Assembly: GCA_041690495.1 (NCBI GenBank)
Contig: JAWLHE010000002.1
Coordinates: forward strand, 124,001 to 188,000
Direction: 5' to 3'
Source of the DNA: DATAAP01 sp041690495
GTDB lineage: Bacteria; Pseudomonadota; Alphaproteobacteria; CACIAM-22H2
DNA length: 64,000 nucleotides
The notes below the pieces were generated by a model that was given only the letters and a program-made list of their open reading frames with translations, was not told the DNA's origin and searched no databases. Below, in pieces: positions 35,643 through 44,468 of the stretch (positions are counted from its first letter, which is position 1; every line of letters starts with the position of its first letter). Position numbers and translations under genes: made by a program.

Positions 35643-36794
35643 ATGGCCGAGCCTGAACCGCCGATGGTGACAATGTTAGCACGGCTCGGAGTCGTCCTGG
35701 TGCTGCTTGTCGGCCTGCTGCCTGCGTCCGCCGCGGCGCAGCAGCAAACGTCGCCTTTCGCCGTGCGCAACGTCGAAGTCGACCAGACCGCCGCGACCGC
35801 ATCGGAGGCGCGCGAGGCGGCGCTGGCGGACGGGCAGCGCAAGGCCTTTCGCCGTCTGCTCGAACGGCTGACGCTGCGCAGCCATCACGAACGCCTGCCG
35901 CGCCCGTCTTCGGCGCAGATCGCCGATCTCATCGAGAACTTCGAGGTGCAGAGCGAACGCGCCTCGGCCGTGCGTTACATTGCGACCTATACGTTCAGGT
36001 TCAATGCCGACGGCGTGCGCGCCCTGCTGCAGCGCGCCAACATCCCGTTTGCCGAAACCTATGCGCGTCCGCTCGTCGTTCTGCCGGTCTTTCACGAGGG
36101 CGACGTCGCGGTCCTGTGGGACGAGCCCAATCCGTGGCTCGCGGCATGGCGCACGCTGCCGTCGGACGACAGGCTGCAACCGCTGATCGTGCCGCTCGGC
36201 GACCTCGGAGACATCGGCGCCATCAGCGCCGATCAGGCACAACGCGGCGACAGCGAGCGCATCGCCGCGATCGCCGCAAAATACGGCGCCGGCGGCGCCG
36301 TTCTGGTCGAGTCGGTGCTCGCCCGTGGGCGGAGCGGCCAGCCGGTGGCGCAGGTCGCCGCGACGCGTTTCGACGGCATCGGCACCGATCAGACGATGGT
36401 CGAAAGCTACGCGGCAGGCGCCGACGAAGACGTTTCCAGTCTTCTGGCCCGCGCTGCGAGGCGGACCGCGCTCGCCATCGAGGAGCAGTGGAAGGCCGAT
36501 GTGGCCCTGCAATTCGGCAGCGAGGCGAGCCTCGTCGCGGAGGCCGCATTCACCGCGATCGCCGACTGGGTCGCGATCCGCGACCGGCTGTCGGGATCGG
36601 CCATGGTTCGCAGGACGGAGGTGCTCAGCCTGTCGCGCAATCGCGCGAGGATCGAACTGCGCTATGTCGGCAGCGAGGCGGCGCTGCGGCTTGCCCTCGC
36701 GCAGAGGGACCTGCTGCTGAACCAGGACGGCGCCGGCTGGTCGCTCAGCCTGCGGCCGGGGGGCGATCAAACCGGAGCGTTGTCGCGCCCGTGA
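35643..36794 (+). CDS. DUF2066 domain protein, exported
   Basis: 383 residues. The signal peptide is LARLGVVLVLLVGLLPASAA, with cleavage around AAAQ. The DUF2066 domain starts with FAVRNVEVDQTAATASEARE and REAALADGQRKAFRRLLERL; the later part has PLVVLPVFHEGDVAVLWDEP. The function is unknown, presumably periplasmic. Starts at 35664 or 35673 would give a cleaner signal peptide; none has a clear Shine-Dalgarno. It overlaps the next gene by GTGA, and the DUF2066/CDP-alcohol transferase/AI-2E/hdaA run next to purM is conserved in alphaproteobacteria. Confidence 0.82.
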   Translation: MAEPEPPMVTMLARLGVVLVLLVGLLPASAAAQQQTSPFAVRNVEVDQTAATASEAREAALADGQRKAFRRLLERLTLRSHHERLPRPSSAQIADLIENFEVQSERASAVRYIATYTFRFNADGVRALLQRANIPFAETYARPLVVLPVFHEGDVAVLWDEPNPWLAAWRTLPSDDRLQPLIVPLGDLGDIGAISADQAQRGDSERIAAIAAKYGAGGAVLVESVLARGRSGQPVAQVAATRFDGIGTDQTMVESYAAGADEDVSSLLARAARRTALAIEEQWKADVALQFGSEASLVAEAAFTAIADWVAIRDRLSGSAMVRRTEVLSLSRNRARIELRYVGSEAALRLALAQRDLLLNQDGAGWSLSLRPGGDQTGALSRP

Positions 36795-37339
36795 TCAGCC
36801 TGCCCAACGTCGTCAGCTTTGCGCGGCTGCTCTCGGTTCCGCTGGCCATCTGGTTGATGCTGGATGGCAACGTCACCGCGGCCTTCTGGGTCTTTGTCGT
36901 CGCCGGCGCGTCCGATGCCGTCGATGGATACCTGGCCAAGCGCTTCAATGCCCGCACCGAGCTCGGCGCCTATCTCGATCCGCTCGCCGATAAGGCGCTC
37001 CTGGTCGCCGCCTATCTGACCCTCGGCTGGCTCGGCCATCTGCCGTCCTGGCTCGTCATTCTCGTCGTGTTCCGCGACCTCATGATCGTCGGCGGCGCGC
37101 TGGTGGTGCAGGCGCTGACGCAGTCGTTTCGCGCGCGGCCGATGCTGATCAGCAAGTTCAACACCGCCATGCAGATTGCGCTCGTGACGCTGGTGCTGGC
37201 GCGTCTCGGGCTCGGCTTCGATGATTACGGCGTCAGCCGAATTCTGGTGGCCTTGGTGGCGGTGACGACCGTGCTCTCGGGCGGCGCCTATCTCGTCCAC
37301 TGGGCGCGCAAGCTCGCCCGGCTCGAGGGCCCGCAATGA
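36791..37339 (+). CDS. CDP-alcohol phosphatidyltransferase family protein
   Basis: 182 residues. The full CDP-alcohol phosphotransferase signature is present: DAVDGYLAKRFNARTELGAY continuing LDPLADK (pattern D-x2-D-G-x2-A-x-R-x8-G-x3-D-x3-D), at about residues 43-68, with about five hydrophobic segments. The start ISLPNVVSFARLLSVPLAIW resembles PgsA/cardiolipin-synthase types, so a phosphatidylglycerophosphate-synthase-like role is likely, but the alcohol acceptor cannot be told from sequence. GTG start overlaps the DUF2066 stop, and the stop overlaps the AI-2E gene by ATGA. Confidence 0.88.
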   Translation: MISLPNVVSFARLLSVPLAIWLMLDGNVTAAFWVFVVAGASDAVDGYLAKRFNARTELGAYLDPLADKALLVAAYLTLGWLGHLPSWLVILVVFRDLMIVGGALVVQALTQSFRARPMLISKFNTAMQIALVTLVLARLGLGFDDYGVSRILVALVAVTTVLSGGAYLVHWARKLARLEGPQ

Positions 37340-38445
37340 TGACCGATGCGTCGCTGACGACCGGCCGACGGATCGCCTTGTGGGGGCTGATCGCCGTCGC
37401 GATCTTCTTCACGATCTGGCTGCTGAGCCCGGTGCTGCTGCCGTTCCTCGTCGGCCTTGTGATCGCCTACATTCTCGATCCCGCGGTCGACAAGGTCGAA
37501 CGGTGGGGCGTGGGACGGCTCTGGGCGACGTCGCTCATCGTGACGCTTTTCTTCATCGTGCTGATCGCCGCGATGCTGCTGCTGGTGCCGGTGCTCTACG
37601 AGCAGATCCTGGGGCTTTCGAACAAGATCATCCAGGGTGTCGAGGAGCTGCAGGTCCTGGTTCGTCCTTATATCGACCGGTTTCTCGAGCGGTCTCCGGC
37701 AACGGGCGAGGGCGGGGGCGCCGAGGGGCTCGGCATCGCCGCGCAGGCGTTGCGATGGGCCGGTGGCGTCGCGGGGCGTGTGGTCAGCGGCGGCATCGCC
37801 CTGTTCAACATCCTGTCGCTCGTCTTCATCACGCCAGTTGTCGCATTCTACCTGCTGCGCGATTGGGACCGGATCGTGGCGACGATCGACTTGTGGCTGC
37901 CCCGCGATCACGCGCCGGTCATCCGCCAGCTGCTCCAGGAGATCGACCGGCGCATGGCCGGGTTCCTGCGCGGTCAGGCGCTGGTCTGCCTGTTGCTCGG
38001 AATCTTCTACGCCATAGGATTGACGCTGGTCGGGCTCAATTACGGCCTCATTATCGGGCTGCTGACGGGTCTTGCGTCCTTCGTCCCCTATATCGGCATG
38101 CTGGTTGGTGCGGGCGTCGGGCTTGGCGTGGCGTTCTTCCAGTTCGAAAGCTGGTGGATGGTCGCCCTGGTCGGCGCGGTGTTCATGGCGGGACAGGTCC
38201 TCGAAGGTAATTTCGTCAGCCCGGTTCTGGTCGGGGACCGCGTCGGACTTCATCCGGTATGGCTGATGCTGGCTGTACTCGCGGGGGGCGCCCTGTTCGG
38301 CTTCGTCGGTGTCCTGATCGCGGTTCCCGTCGGCTCGGCGATCGCGGTTCTGCTGCGCTACGCTGTCGAGCGTTACCTCGAATCGCCGCTGTACCGCGGC
38401 CCTGGCATGGTCGCGAAGGTGCCGGAGAAGGACGAAACACTGTAA
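37336..38445 (+). CDS. AI-2E family transporter (PerM-like)
   Basis: 369 residues, about eight membrane segments. The N-terminal helices (LWGLIAVAIFFTIWLLSPVL) are followed by a periplasmic/amphipathic region, then FFIVLIAAMLLLVPVLYEQI, LALLFNI-type loops and the conserved FVPYIGMLVGAGVGLGVAFF and AGQVLEGNFVSPVLVGDRVG. Family members export autoinducer-2 or act as Na+/H+ antiporters. The neighbours (purM, hdaA) match the E. coli perM context. The start overlaps the upstream stop by ATGA, and the stop overlaps hdaA by one base. Confidence 0.9.
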   Translation: MMTDASLTTGRRIALWGLIAVAIFFTIWLLSPVLLPFLVGLVIAYILDPAVDKVERWGVGRLWATSLIVTLFFIVLIAAMLLLVPVLYEQILGLSNKIIQGVEELQVLVRPYIDRFLERSPATGEGGGAEGLGIAAQALRWAGGVAGRVVSGGIALFNILSLVFITPVVAFYLLRDWDRIVATIDLWLPRDHAPVIRQLLQEIDRRMAGFLRGQALVCLLLGIFYAIGLTLVGLNYGLIIGLLTGLASFVPYIGMLVGAGVGLGVAFFQFESWWMVALVGAVFMAGQVLEGNFVSPVLVGDRVGLHPVWLMLAVLAGGALFGFVGVLIAVPVGSAIAVLLRYAVERYLESPLYRGPGMVAKVPEKDETL

Positions 38446-39116
38446 TGCGCCAGCTGCCGCTCGAACTGGGCCACCGCGCCGCGCTGGGGCGCGAGGATTA
38501 TCTGGTCAGCGAGAGCAACCGGGAGGCGGTTGCCTGGATCGATCTGTGGCCGGACTGGCCGGCGCCGGGCCTGGTGGTTTTCGGGTCGCCCGCCAGCGGC
38601 AAGACGCACCTCGCGGAAGTCTGGCGCGCACGCTCGGGCGCGGTCCGCGTCGAGCGCGATGCACTGACGTCAGGCGCGGTGACCGCCTGCATCGGGCAGG
38701 CGCGGTACGCGGTGATAGAGGACGCCGATCGCGGCGTCGACGAGCCCGCGCTGCTGCATCTGTACAACGTCCTTGCCGAGCGGCGCGGCTCGCTGCTCCT
38801 CACCGCCGCGGATGCGCCGGCGCGCTGGGCCGTGCGACTGCCCGATCTCCGTTCGCGCGTCGCGGCCCTGCCCGCAGTCGCGATCCGGGCGCCGGACGAC
38901 GATCTGATGCAGGCGGTGCTGGTGAAGCTCTTCGCCGACCGGCAGCTACGCGTCGAGCCGGAACTCGTGGCCTATCTGGCGACGCGCCTCGACCGCTCCT
39001 TTGCCGCTGCCGAGGCCGCCGTCGCCACGCTCGATCGCGCGGCGCTCGCGGCGCGCCGGGCACCGACCATTCCGCTGGCTCGCGATGCGCTGCGCGACGC
39101 CGGCCTGCTGGCATAG
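38445..39116 (+). CDS. hdaA: Hda-type regulatory inactivator of DnaA
   Basis: 223 residues, a DnaA-like AAA+ protein without the DNA-binding domain. QLPLELGHRAALGREDYLVS is the family N terminus; Walker A is VVFGSPASGKTHLAEVW (about 45-61), Walker B YAVIEDADRG, the sensor region LTAADAPARW, and the arginine region DLRSRVAALPA. It stimulates ATP hydrolysis by DnaA after replication starts. It begins on TAATG with the transporter stop. The clamp-binding motif QLPLEL is at residues 3-8. Confidence 0.92.
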   Translation: MRQLPLELGHRAALGREDYLVSESNREAVAWIDLWPDWPAPGLVVFGSPASGKTHLAEVWRARSGAVRVERDALTSGAVTACIGQARYAVIEDADRGVDEPALLHLYNVLAERRGSLLLTAADAPARWAVRLPDLRSRVAALPAVAIRAPDDDLMQAVLVKLFADRQLRVEPELVAYLATRLDRSFAAAEAAVATLDRAALAARRAPTIPLARDALRDAGLLA

Positions 39117-39143
39117 CCTTCATCGTTCGATCGGGAGCCTGAA

Positions 39144-39923
39144 ATGGATCTGGGTATCAAGGGGAAGAAGGCGCTCGTCTGCGCGGCAAGCAAGGGGCTC
39201 GGCAAGGGCTGCGCGATGGCGCTGGCCCGCGAGGGCGTAAACGTCACGATCCTGGCGCGTGGGAAGGAGGCCCTGGAGGCCACGGCCGCTGAGATTCGCG
39301 CGTCGGCCCGCGTCGATGTGCAGGCCGTCGCCGCCGACATCACGACCGCGGATGGCCGCGCCGCGGCGCTGGCCGCATGCCCCGAACCCGATATCCTGGT
39401 CAACAATGCCGGCGGTCCGCCGCCCGGCGACTTCCGCGAGTGGGACGAGAATGCCTGGCAGGCGGCGGTGAACGCCAACATGATCACGCCGATCATGCTG
39501 ATCAAGGCAGTGATCGACGGCATGATCGCGCGCCGCTTTGGTCGCGTGGTCAACATCACGTCGACGTCGGTCAAGGCACCGATCACCAATCTCGGCCTGT
39601 CGAACGGGGCGCGCGCCGGACTGACCGGCTTCATCGCGGGGCTGGCGCGCCAGGTCGCGCGGCACAACGTCACCATCAACAATCTCCTGCCGGGTCCGTT
39701 CGACACGGACCGCCTGCGCACGACCATGGCGAATGCGGCGAAATCCGGTGGCCGCGCCCTCGACGAGGTCATCGAGGAGCGGCGGCGGCAGAACCCGGCC
39801 GGCCGGTTCGGGACGCCGGAGGAGTTCGGTCAGTTCTGCGCCTTCATGTGCAGCGCCCAAGCCAGCTATTTCACCGGCCAGAATGTTGTCCTGGACGGAG
39901 GCGCCTACCCCGGCACCCTCTGA
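39144..39923 (+). CDS. SDR family oxidoreductase-like protein lacking the catalytic Tyr/Lys
   Basis: 259 residues. The cofactor region is ALVCAASKGLGKGCAMALAR (AxxxGxG variant), then ILVNNAGGPPPGDF, VVNITSTSVKAPITNLGLSN and GARAGLTGFIAGLAR, ending YFTGQNVVLDGGAYPGTL. The canonical YxxxK reads SNGAR, so Tyr is Ser and Lys is Arg. Relatives with this change exist and are annotated as 3-oxoacyl-ACP reductases, but classical hydride-transfer chemistry is doubtful. It stands alone after hdaA. A terminator-like element follows. Confidence 0.85.
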   Translation: MDLGIKGKKALVCAASKGLGKGCAMALAREGVNVTILARGKEALEATAAEIRASARVDVQAVAADITTADGRAAALAACPEPDILVNNAGGPPPGDFREWDENAWQAAVNANMITPIMLIKAVIDGMIARRFGRVVNITSTSVKAPITNLGLSNGARAGLTGFIAGLARQVARHNVTINNLLPGPFDTDRLRTTMANAAKSGGRALDEVIEERRRQNPAGRFGTPEEFGQFCAFMCSAQASYFTGQNVVLDGGAYPGTL

Positions 39924-39948
39924 GCGGGCGCATGCGCGGGCTCTGGCA

Positions 39949-40000
39949 AAGGCCTTTATGCCTCGGACCGGGCCGGCGATAGGCCTTGGTTCCTTTTTTT
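39949..40000 (+). terminator. Terminator-like element after the SDR gene
   Basis: Arms AAGGCCT (39949-39955) and AGGCCTT (39981-39987) with an internal GC-rich loop, followed by GGTTCC and seven T residues (39994-40000). The T-run favours rightward Rho-independent termination. Confidence 0.6.
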
Positions 40001-40095
40001 GGCTCATTGCCGGAGTTCGAGCCATTTGGCAGAGTCCCTCCGTTACCTGATGCGCGGCCCCCGGCGGGCCGCGAGAATTGCGGCGAGCGAATTCC

Positions 40096-41634
40096 ATGTC
40101 CGGCGCGGACGATTCCACGGAGGTCGAGCTCACGCTTCGCCTAGACCCGAAAGGCGTGTCCCGGCTGTTGCGGGACCCGTTGCTGCGCAAGCTGGCGCAC
40201 GGCCCGCGCAAGACCTGCCGGCTGGTTTCGACCTATTTCGACACGGCGGATTTCCGGCTGCGGCGCGAGCAGGCGGCCTTGCGGATCCGGCAGCACGGGG
40301 CGCGGCGGATCCAGACCCTGAAACTGGCACCGAAGCCCGAGACGGGCGTCCTCGCCCGCCGGGAATGGGAGCGTGAGATTGATGGCCGGCTCCCGGACTT
40401 GCGCGACATCGATGACCGGCATGTCCGGAAGCTGCTGAACGGCGATCTCAGGGACCGGCTGGAGCCGATCTTCGTCACCGAGATTCGTCGGTCGACGGTG
40501 CCGCTGCGCCTCGATGGAAGCTCCATCGAGCTTGCCGTGGACGTCGGCGAGATCAAGAGCGGACGCGGCAATCTGAAGATTTGCGAGGCCGAGCTCGAAC
40601 TGAAATCGGGACGGATCGAGAGCGTTTACAAGCTCGCGCAGGAGCTCACCAGACGCGTGTCCATGACGGTCGAGTCGCGCAGCAAGTCGGAGCGCGGCTA
40701 CGCGCTTATGACTGACGCGAAACCGGGGCCGCGGCGCGCTCAGAGCATCCGGCTGGCCAAGGACATGCCCGCAGGCGCGGCTTTCCAGGTCGTCGCGCGC
40801 AGCTGCCTCATGCACCTGCGCGCCAACGAGGCAAGCGTGCGCTCGGCGGCGAGCGCGGATTCCGTCCACAAGTTGCGCGTTGCGGTGCGCCGTCTGCGTT
40901 CGGCTCTGGTTGCGTTCGGCGCGTTGATGCCGCGCGAGGAGCGGCGCCGGATGAGCGGCAGCGTGCGCTGGATCGCCCAGCAATGCGGCCGCGCGCGCGA
41001 GCTCGACGTCTTCCTGGCGGATGTCGTGCAGCCGTTGCGCACGCGCCTGCCCGGAGAGCAAGGTCTAGAGCGGTTCGCCGGGCTGGTGGAAGACATGCAC
41101 CGCGAGGCTTACGCCACGGTCGCCGCCACGCTCGAGGGCAAGGAGTACACCGACACGCTGCTGGCCCTGGAGGCGTGGATCGAGGGCAGCGGGTGGCGGG
41201 AGGCCGAAGGCGCCGACATTCCGGTCCGCGGCTTCGCCCGGACCGTCCTCAAGCGGCTCCATCGCAAATTGGCCAAGGGTGTCGGCAAGATCGATGAACT
41301 CGACGAGACGGCCTTGCACAGACTGCGCATCAACGCGAAGAAGCTGCGCTACGCGTCCGAATTCTTCCGCAGCCTTTTTCCGGGCAGATCGGCAAAGGCC
41401 TATATAGGCCTGTTGACGTCGATCCAGGACCGGCTGGGCACGCTCAACGACGGCTTGATCGCCCGCCAGATCGTCGCCTCCTTTCCTGGCCAGGGCAGCT
41501 CGTCGGACGAGATCGCGCTCGTGCGCGCGGCGGGTGCCGTGCTGGGCTGGAATGCGTGCCGCATCGCCGCGGATCTGAAGCGCCTGCCCGCAGCGTGGGA
41601 GGAGTTCCGGTCCGCGGAGCCGTTCTGGAAATAG
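40096..41634 (+). CDS. CYTH-CHAD domain protein (inorganic triphosphatase-like)
   Basis: 512 residues. The N-terminal CYTH domain spans about 8-205: EVELTLRLD (the ExExK-like metal/phosphate motif in variant form), RLVSTYFDTADFRLRREQAA, KLAPKPETG and RREWEREIDG. The C-terminal CHAD domain, about 230-505, has paired His/Arg helices, SVHKLRVAVRRLRSALVAFG and ALHRLRINAKKLRYASEFFR. CHAD domains bind polyphosphate and CYTH domains hydrolyse triphosphates. The location beside sixA, ppk and ppx supports a polyphosphate role. Start ATG 40096. Confidence 0.9.
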   Translation: MSGADDSTEVELTLRLDPKGVSRLLRDPLLRKLAHGPRKTCRLVSTYFDTADFRLRREQAALRIRQHGARRIQTLKLAPKPETGVLARREWEREIDGRLPDLRDIDDRHVRKLLNGDLRDRLEPIFVTEIRRSTVPLRLDGSSIELAVDVGEIKSGRGNLKICEAELELKSGRIESVYKLAQELTRRVSMTVESRSKSERGYALMTDAKPGPRRAQSIRLAKDMPAGAAFQVVARSCLMHLRANEASVRSAASADSVHKLRVAVRRLRSALVAFGALMPREERRRMSGSVRWIAQQCGRARELDVFLADVVQPLRTRLPGEQGLERFAGLVEDMHREAYATVAATLEGKEYTDTLLALEAWIEGSGWREAEGADIPVRGFARTVLKRLHRKLAKGVGKIDELDETALHRLRINAKKLRYASEFFRSLFPGRSAKAYIGLLTSIQDRLGTLNDGLIARQIVASFPGQGSSSDEIALVRAAGAVLGWNACRIAADLKRLPAAWEEFRSAEPFWK

Positions 41635-41643
41635 CGCGGCGTC

Positions 41644-42186
41644 TCAGTCCTTCAGGTCGGCGGGGCGCATGTAGGCCACCAGCTCGGTCTCGTTCGGCCT
41701 GATGTCGGACCAGCTCTTCGCGCCGGAGCGAAACCACGCGACCGCCGCCGTCGGGAACTTCTCCGCAAGGCGGCGGCGCTCGCGACGCATCCTCGTCGGC
41801 GCGAGGGCGAGCGCGAGATCCTGCATTCCCGGATTGTGCCCGATCAGCAGCACGCTCGGGACCTCGTCCGCGATCTCCTGCAGGCGCGCGAGGAGATCGT
41901 CCGCGTCGGCGAGATAGAGCCGCCGCTCATACGCGATCTGCGGCTCCGACCGGAGCGCAGGCAGTACCAGGTCGAGTGTTTCACGCGTGCGGGCGGATGC
42001 GGAGCACAGGATCAGGGCGGGCGCGACGCCGTGCCGCTTCAGCCATTGACCGGCCTGCTTCGCGGCCTTTCGGCCACGCTTTGCCAGCGGCCGGTCGAAG
42101 TCGTCGAGCAGCGGATCGTCCCAGCTCGACTTGGCGTGCCGGAGCAGCACTATCTCCCTGTTTTGTTGCGGTTTTCTTACAGCCAC
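41644..42186 (-). CDS. SixA-like histidine phosphatase
   Basis: 180 residues. The catalytic RHG variant is IVLLRHAKSSWDD (the His-Ala-Lys form of SixA), then RKAAKQAGQWLKRHGVAPAL, CSASARTRETLDLVLPAL and VLLIGHNPGMQDLALAL. SixA-type enzymes dephosphorylate phosphohistidine proteins. GTG start at 42186, preceded by weak Shine-Dalgarno sequence. It is convergent with the CYTH-CHAD gene (9-nt gap) and divergent from ppk, in a phosphate-themed neighbourhood. Confidence 0.87.
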   Translation of the reverse strand: MAVRKPQQNREIVLLRHAKSSWDDPLLDDFDRPLAKRGRKAAKQAGQWLKRHGVAPALILCSASARTRETLDLVLPALRSEPQIAYERRLYLADADDLLARLQEIADEVPSVLLIGHNPGMQDLALALAPTRMRRERRRLAEKFPTAAVAWFRSGAKSWSDIRPNETELVAYMRPADLKD

Positions 42187-42220
42187 TTGATACCCGGGCG
42201 TGCATGCTCCCGGGCGGCTA

Positions 42221-42247
42221 ATAGCACGGTAACAGTCGGCGTGCTAT
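42221..42247. repeat. Inverted repeat in the sixA-ppk divergent region
   Basis: ATAGCAC and GTGCTAT (7-bp arms, 13-bp spacer) lie in the 137-bp region between sixA and ppk; the right arm includes TATACG, a possible -10 for ppk. It could be an operator. I see no clear Pho box. Confidence 0.35.
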
Positions 42248-42323
42248 ACGAAGGCGACGAGAGACAGTCGTCAGTTGCGGTCGCGTCCGGTCCACGCCAT
42301 GCGCGACCCGGGAAGGAAGCGAC

Positions 42324-44465
42324 GTGGCAACGCAGATCCAGCAGCCCGAGCTGGCGAACGAGCAACGCGGCGAGCCGCGCTACGTAAACCGCGAGCTCTC
42401 CTGGCTGGCTTTCAATCAGCGCGTGCTCGAGGAAGCCTACAATTCGCGCCATCCGCTGCTCGAGCGTTTGCGCTTCCTGTCGATCTCCGCCAGTAACCTC
42501 GACGAGTTCTACATGGTCCGCGTCGCCGGCCTGAAGAGTCAGGTCGCAGCCGGCCTCGCCCAGCCGAGTCAGGACGGGCTCACGCCCGCCCAACAGCTCA
42601 CGGCGATCAACCGCCTCGCGGGGCAGCTGATGACTGTGCAACAGGAATGCTGGATCGCGCTCAAGTCCGAACTGCGGCGGGTAGGCTTCGCCATCATATC
42701 GCCGGAAGAGCTGTCGGAGGCCGACCGGATCTGGCTCGACACGCGGTTCCTCGAGACGATCTTTCCGGTCCTCACGCCGCTCGCGATCGATCCGGCCCAC
42801 CCGTTCCCGTTCATCCCGAATCGCGGTTTTGCGCTGGCGCTGCAGCTCCTGCGGCGCTCCGACGGCAAGGTGTTGCGGGCATTGCTGCCTCTGCCCAACC
42901 AGATCGACCGGTTCATTCGCCTGCCGGGCGACGCGATCCGCTTCCTGCCGCTCGAGGACGTGATCGGGCTGTATCTCGATCGGCTCTTCCCGGGATTCGA
43001 AGTGCGCGATCGCGGGCAGTTTCGCGTGTTGCGCGACAGCGAGGTCGAGATCGAGGAGGAGGCCGAGGATCTCGTCCGCCACTTCGAGTCCGCGCTGAAG
43101 CGCCGCCGCCGCGGATCGGTCATTCGGCTCAAGGCCAACAGCCAGATGCCGGAAGACCTGCTCGCGTTCGTAACCGACCAGCTCGCGGTGAGTTCCGATG
43201 ACGTGTTCCGTCTCGATGGCCTGATCGGTCTCGCGGACACCAGACAGCTCATCATCGACGAGCGGCCCGAGCTCGTCTTCCCGCCCTACAACCCGCGCTT
43301 TCCCGAGCGGATTCGCGACTACGGCGGTGACTGCTTCGCCGCGATCCGCCAGAAGGACATCGTCGTCCACCACCCCTACGAGAGCTTCGACGTCGTTGTC
43401 CAGTTCATCCGTCAGGCGGCACGCGATCCTGCCGTGGTCGCGATCAAGCAGACCCTCTACCGCACCTCGGAGAACTCACCCATCGTTCGCGCGTTGATCG
43501 AGGCGGCCGAGGCCGGCAAGTCGGTCACCGCGATGGTCGAGCTCAAGGCGCGATTCGACGAAGAGGCGAACATCCGATGGGCGCGCGATCTCGAGCGCGC
43601 CGGCGCGCAGGTCGTCTATGGTTTCATCGAGCTCAAGACGCACGCGAAGATCTCGCTGGTGATCCGCCGCGAGGGCGGCTCGCTCCGGTCTTACGCCCAT
43701 TTCGGAACCGGCAACTATCATCCGGTGACCGCTCGCATCTATACGGACCTGTCGTTCTTCTCGACCGATCCGGCGCTGTGCCGCGATGCCGCGCGGCTCT
43801 TCAATTTCATGACCGGCTACGCTCGCCCGGACGAGATGGAGAAGATCGCATATTCGCCGGTCACATTGCGCAAGCGCCTGCTCGATCTCATTCAGGACGA
43901 GATCGAGCACGTGCGCGCCGGCCGCGCGGGCGCTGTCTGGGCCAAGATGAACGCGCTGGTCGATTCCGAGGTCATCGACGCGCTCTATCGCGCCAGCCAG
44001 GCCGGCGTGTCGATCGATCTTGTCGTGCGCGGCATCTGTTGCCTGCGCCCAGGCGTTCCCGGACTGTCGGAGAACATCCGCGTCAAGAGCATCGTCGGGC
44101 GGTTCCTCGAGCACGGACGCATCATCTGTTTCGGCGCGGGCCATGGCCTGCCGAGCCCGCGCTCCAGGGTTTTCATCTCGTCGGCGGACTGGATGCCGCG
44201 CAATCTCGACTGGCGCGTCGAGGCGCTGGTGCCGATCGAGAATCCGACCGTGCATCAGCAGATCCAGGACCAGATCATGGTCGCCAATCTGCGCGACGTC
44301 GCAAATACGTGGGTCATGGCGCCCGACGGCTGCTACAAGCGTCTGGACGCCCCCGAGGGAAGCTTCAGCGCCCACAACTTCTTCATGACCAACCCAAGCT
44401 TGTCCGGTCGCGGGAAGGCGCTTAAGAAGGGCAGTACGACTGTACGAGTCCTCAAGCAATCCTGA
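42324..44465 (+). CDS. ppk: Polyphosphate kinase 1
   Basis: 713 residues, the normal PPK1 length. The N-terminal domain has VNRELSWLAFNQRVLEEAYN and LSISASNLDEFYMVRVAGL. The phospholipase-D-like core has VAIKQTLYRTSENSPIVRAL, MVELKARFDEEANIRWARDL and the autophosphorylated His in YAHFGTGNYHPVTARIYTDL, plus VFISSADWMPRNLDWRVEAL. It polymerises ATP gamma-phosphate into polyphosphate reversibly. GTG start, with GGAAGGAAG upstream. ppx follows after 3 nt. Confidence 0.97.
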   Translation: MATQIQQPELANEQRGEPRYVNRELSWLAFNQRVLEEAYNSRHPLLERLRFLSISASNLDEFYMVRVAGLKSQVAAGLAQPSQDGLTPAQQLTAINRLAGQLMTVQQECWIALKSELRRVGFAIISPEELSEADRIWLDTRFLETIFPVLTPLAIDPAHPFPFIPNRGFALALQLLRRSDGKVLRALLPLPNQIDRFIRLPGDAIRFLPLEDVIGLYLDRLFPGFEVRDRGQFRVLRDSEVEIEEEAEDLVRHFESALKRRRRGSVIRLKANSQMPEDLLAFVTDQLAVSSDDVFRLDGLIGLADTRQLIIDERPELVFPPYNPRFPERIRDYGGDCFAAIRQKDIVVHHPYESFDVVVQFIRQAARDPAVVAIKQTLYRTSENSPIVRALIEAAEAGKSVTAMVELKARFDEEANIRWARDLERAGAQVVYGFIELKTHAKISLVIRREGGSLRSYAHFGTGNYHPVTARIYTDLSFFSTDPALCRDAARLFNFMTGYARPDEMEKIAYSPVTLRKRLLDLIQDEIEHVRAGRAGAVWAKMNALVDSEVIDALYRASQAGVSIDLVVRGICCLRPGVPGLSENIRVKSIVGRFLEHGRIICFGAGHGLPSPRSRVFISSADWMPRNLDWRVEALVPIENPTVHQQIQDQIMVANLRDVANTWVMAPDGCYKRLDAPEGSFSAHNFFMTNPSLSGRGKALKKGSTTVRVLKQS

Positions 44466-44468
44466 CGC

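Noticed and set aside
40005..40030. GGAGTTCGAGCC resembling a tRNA T-arm
   Set aside because: No acceptor stem, D-arm or anticodon arm can be fitted around it.
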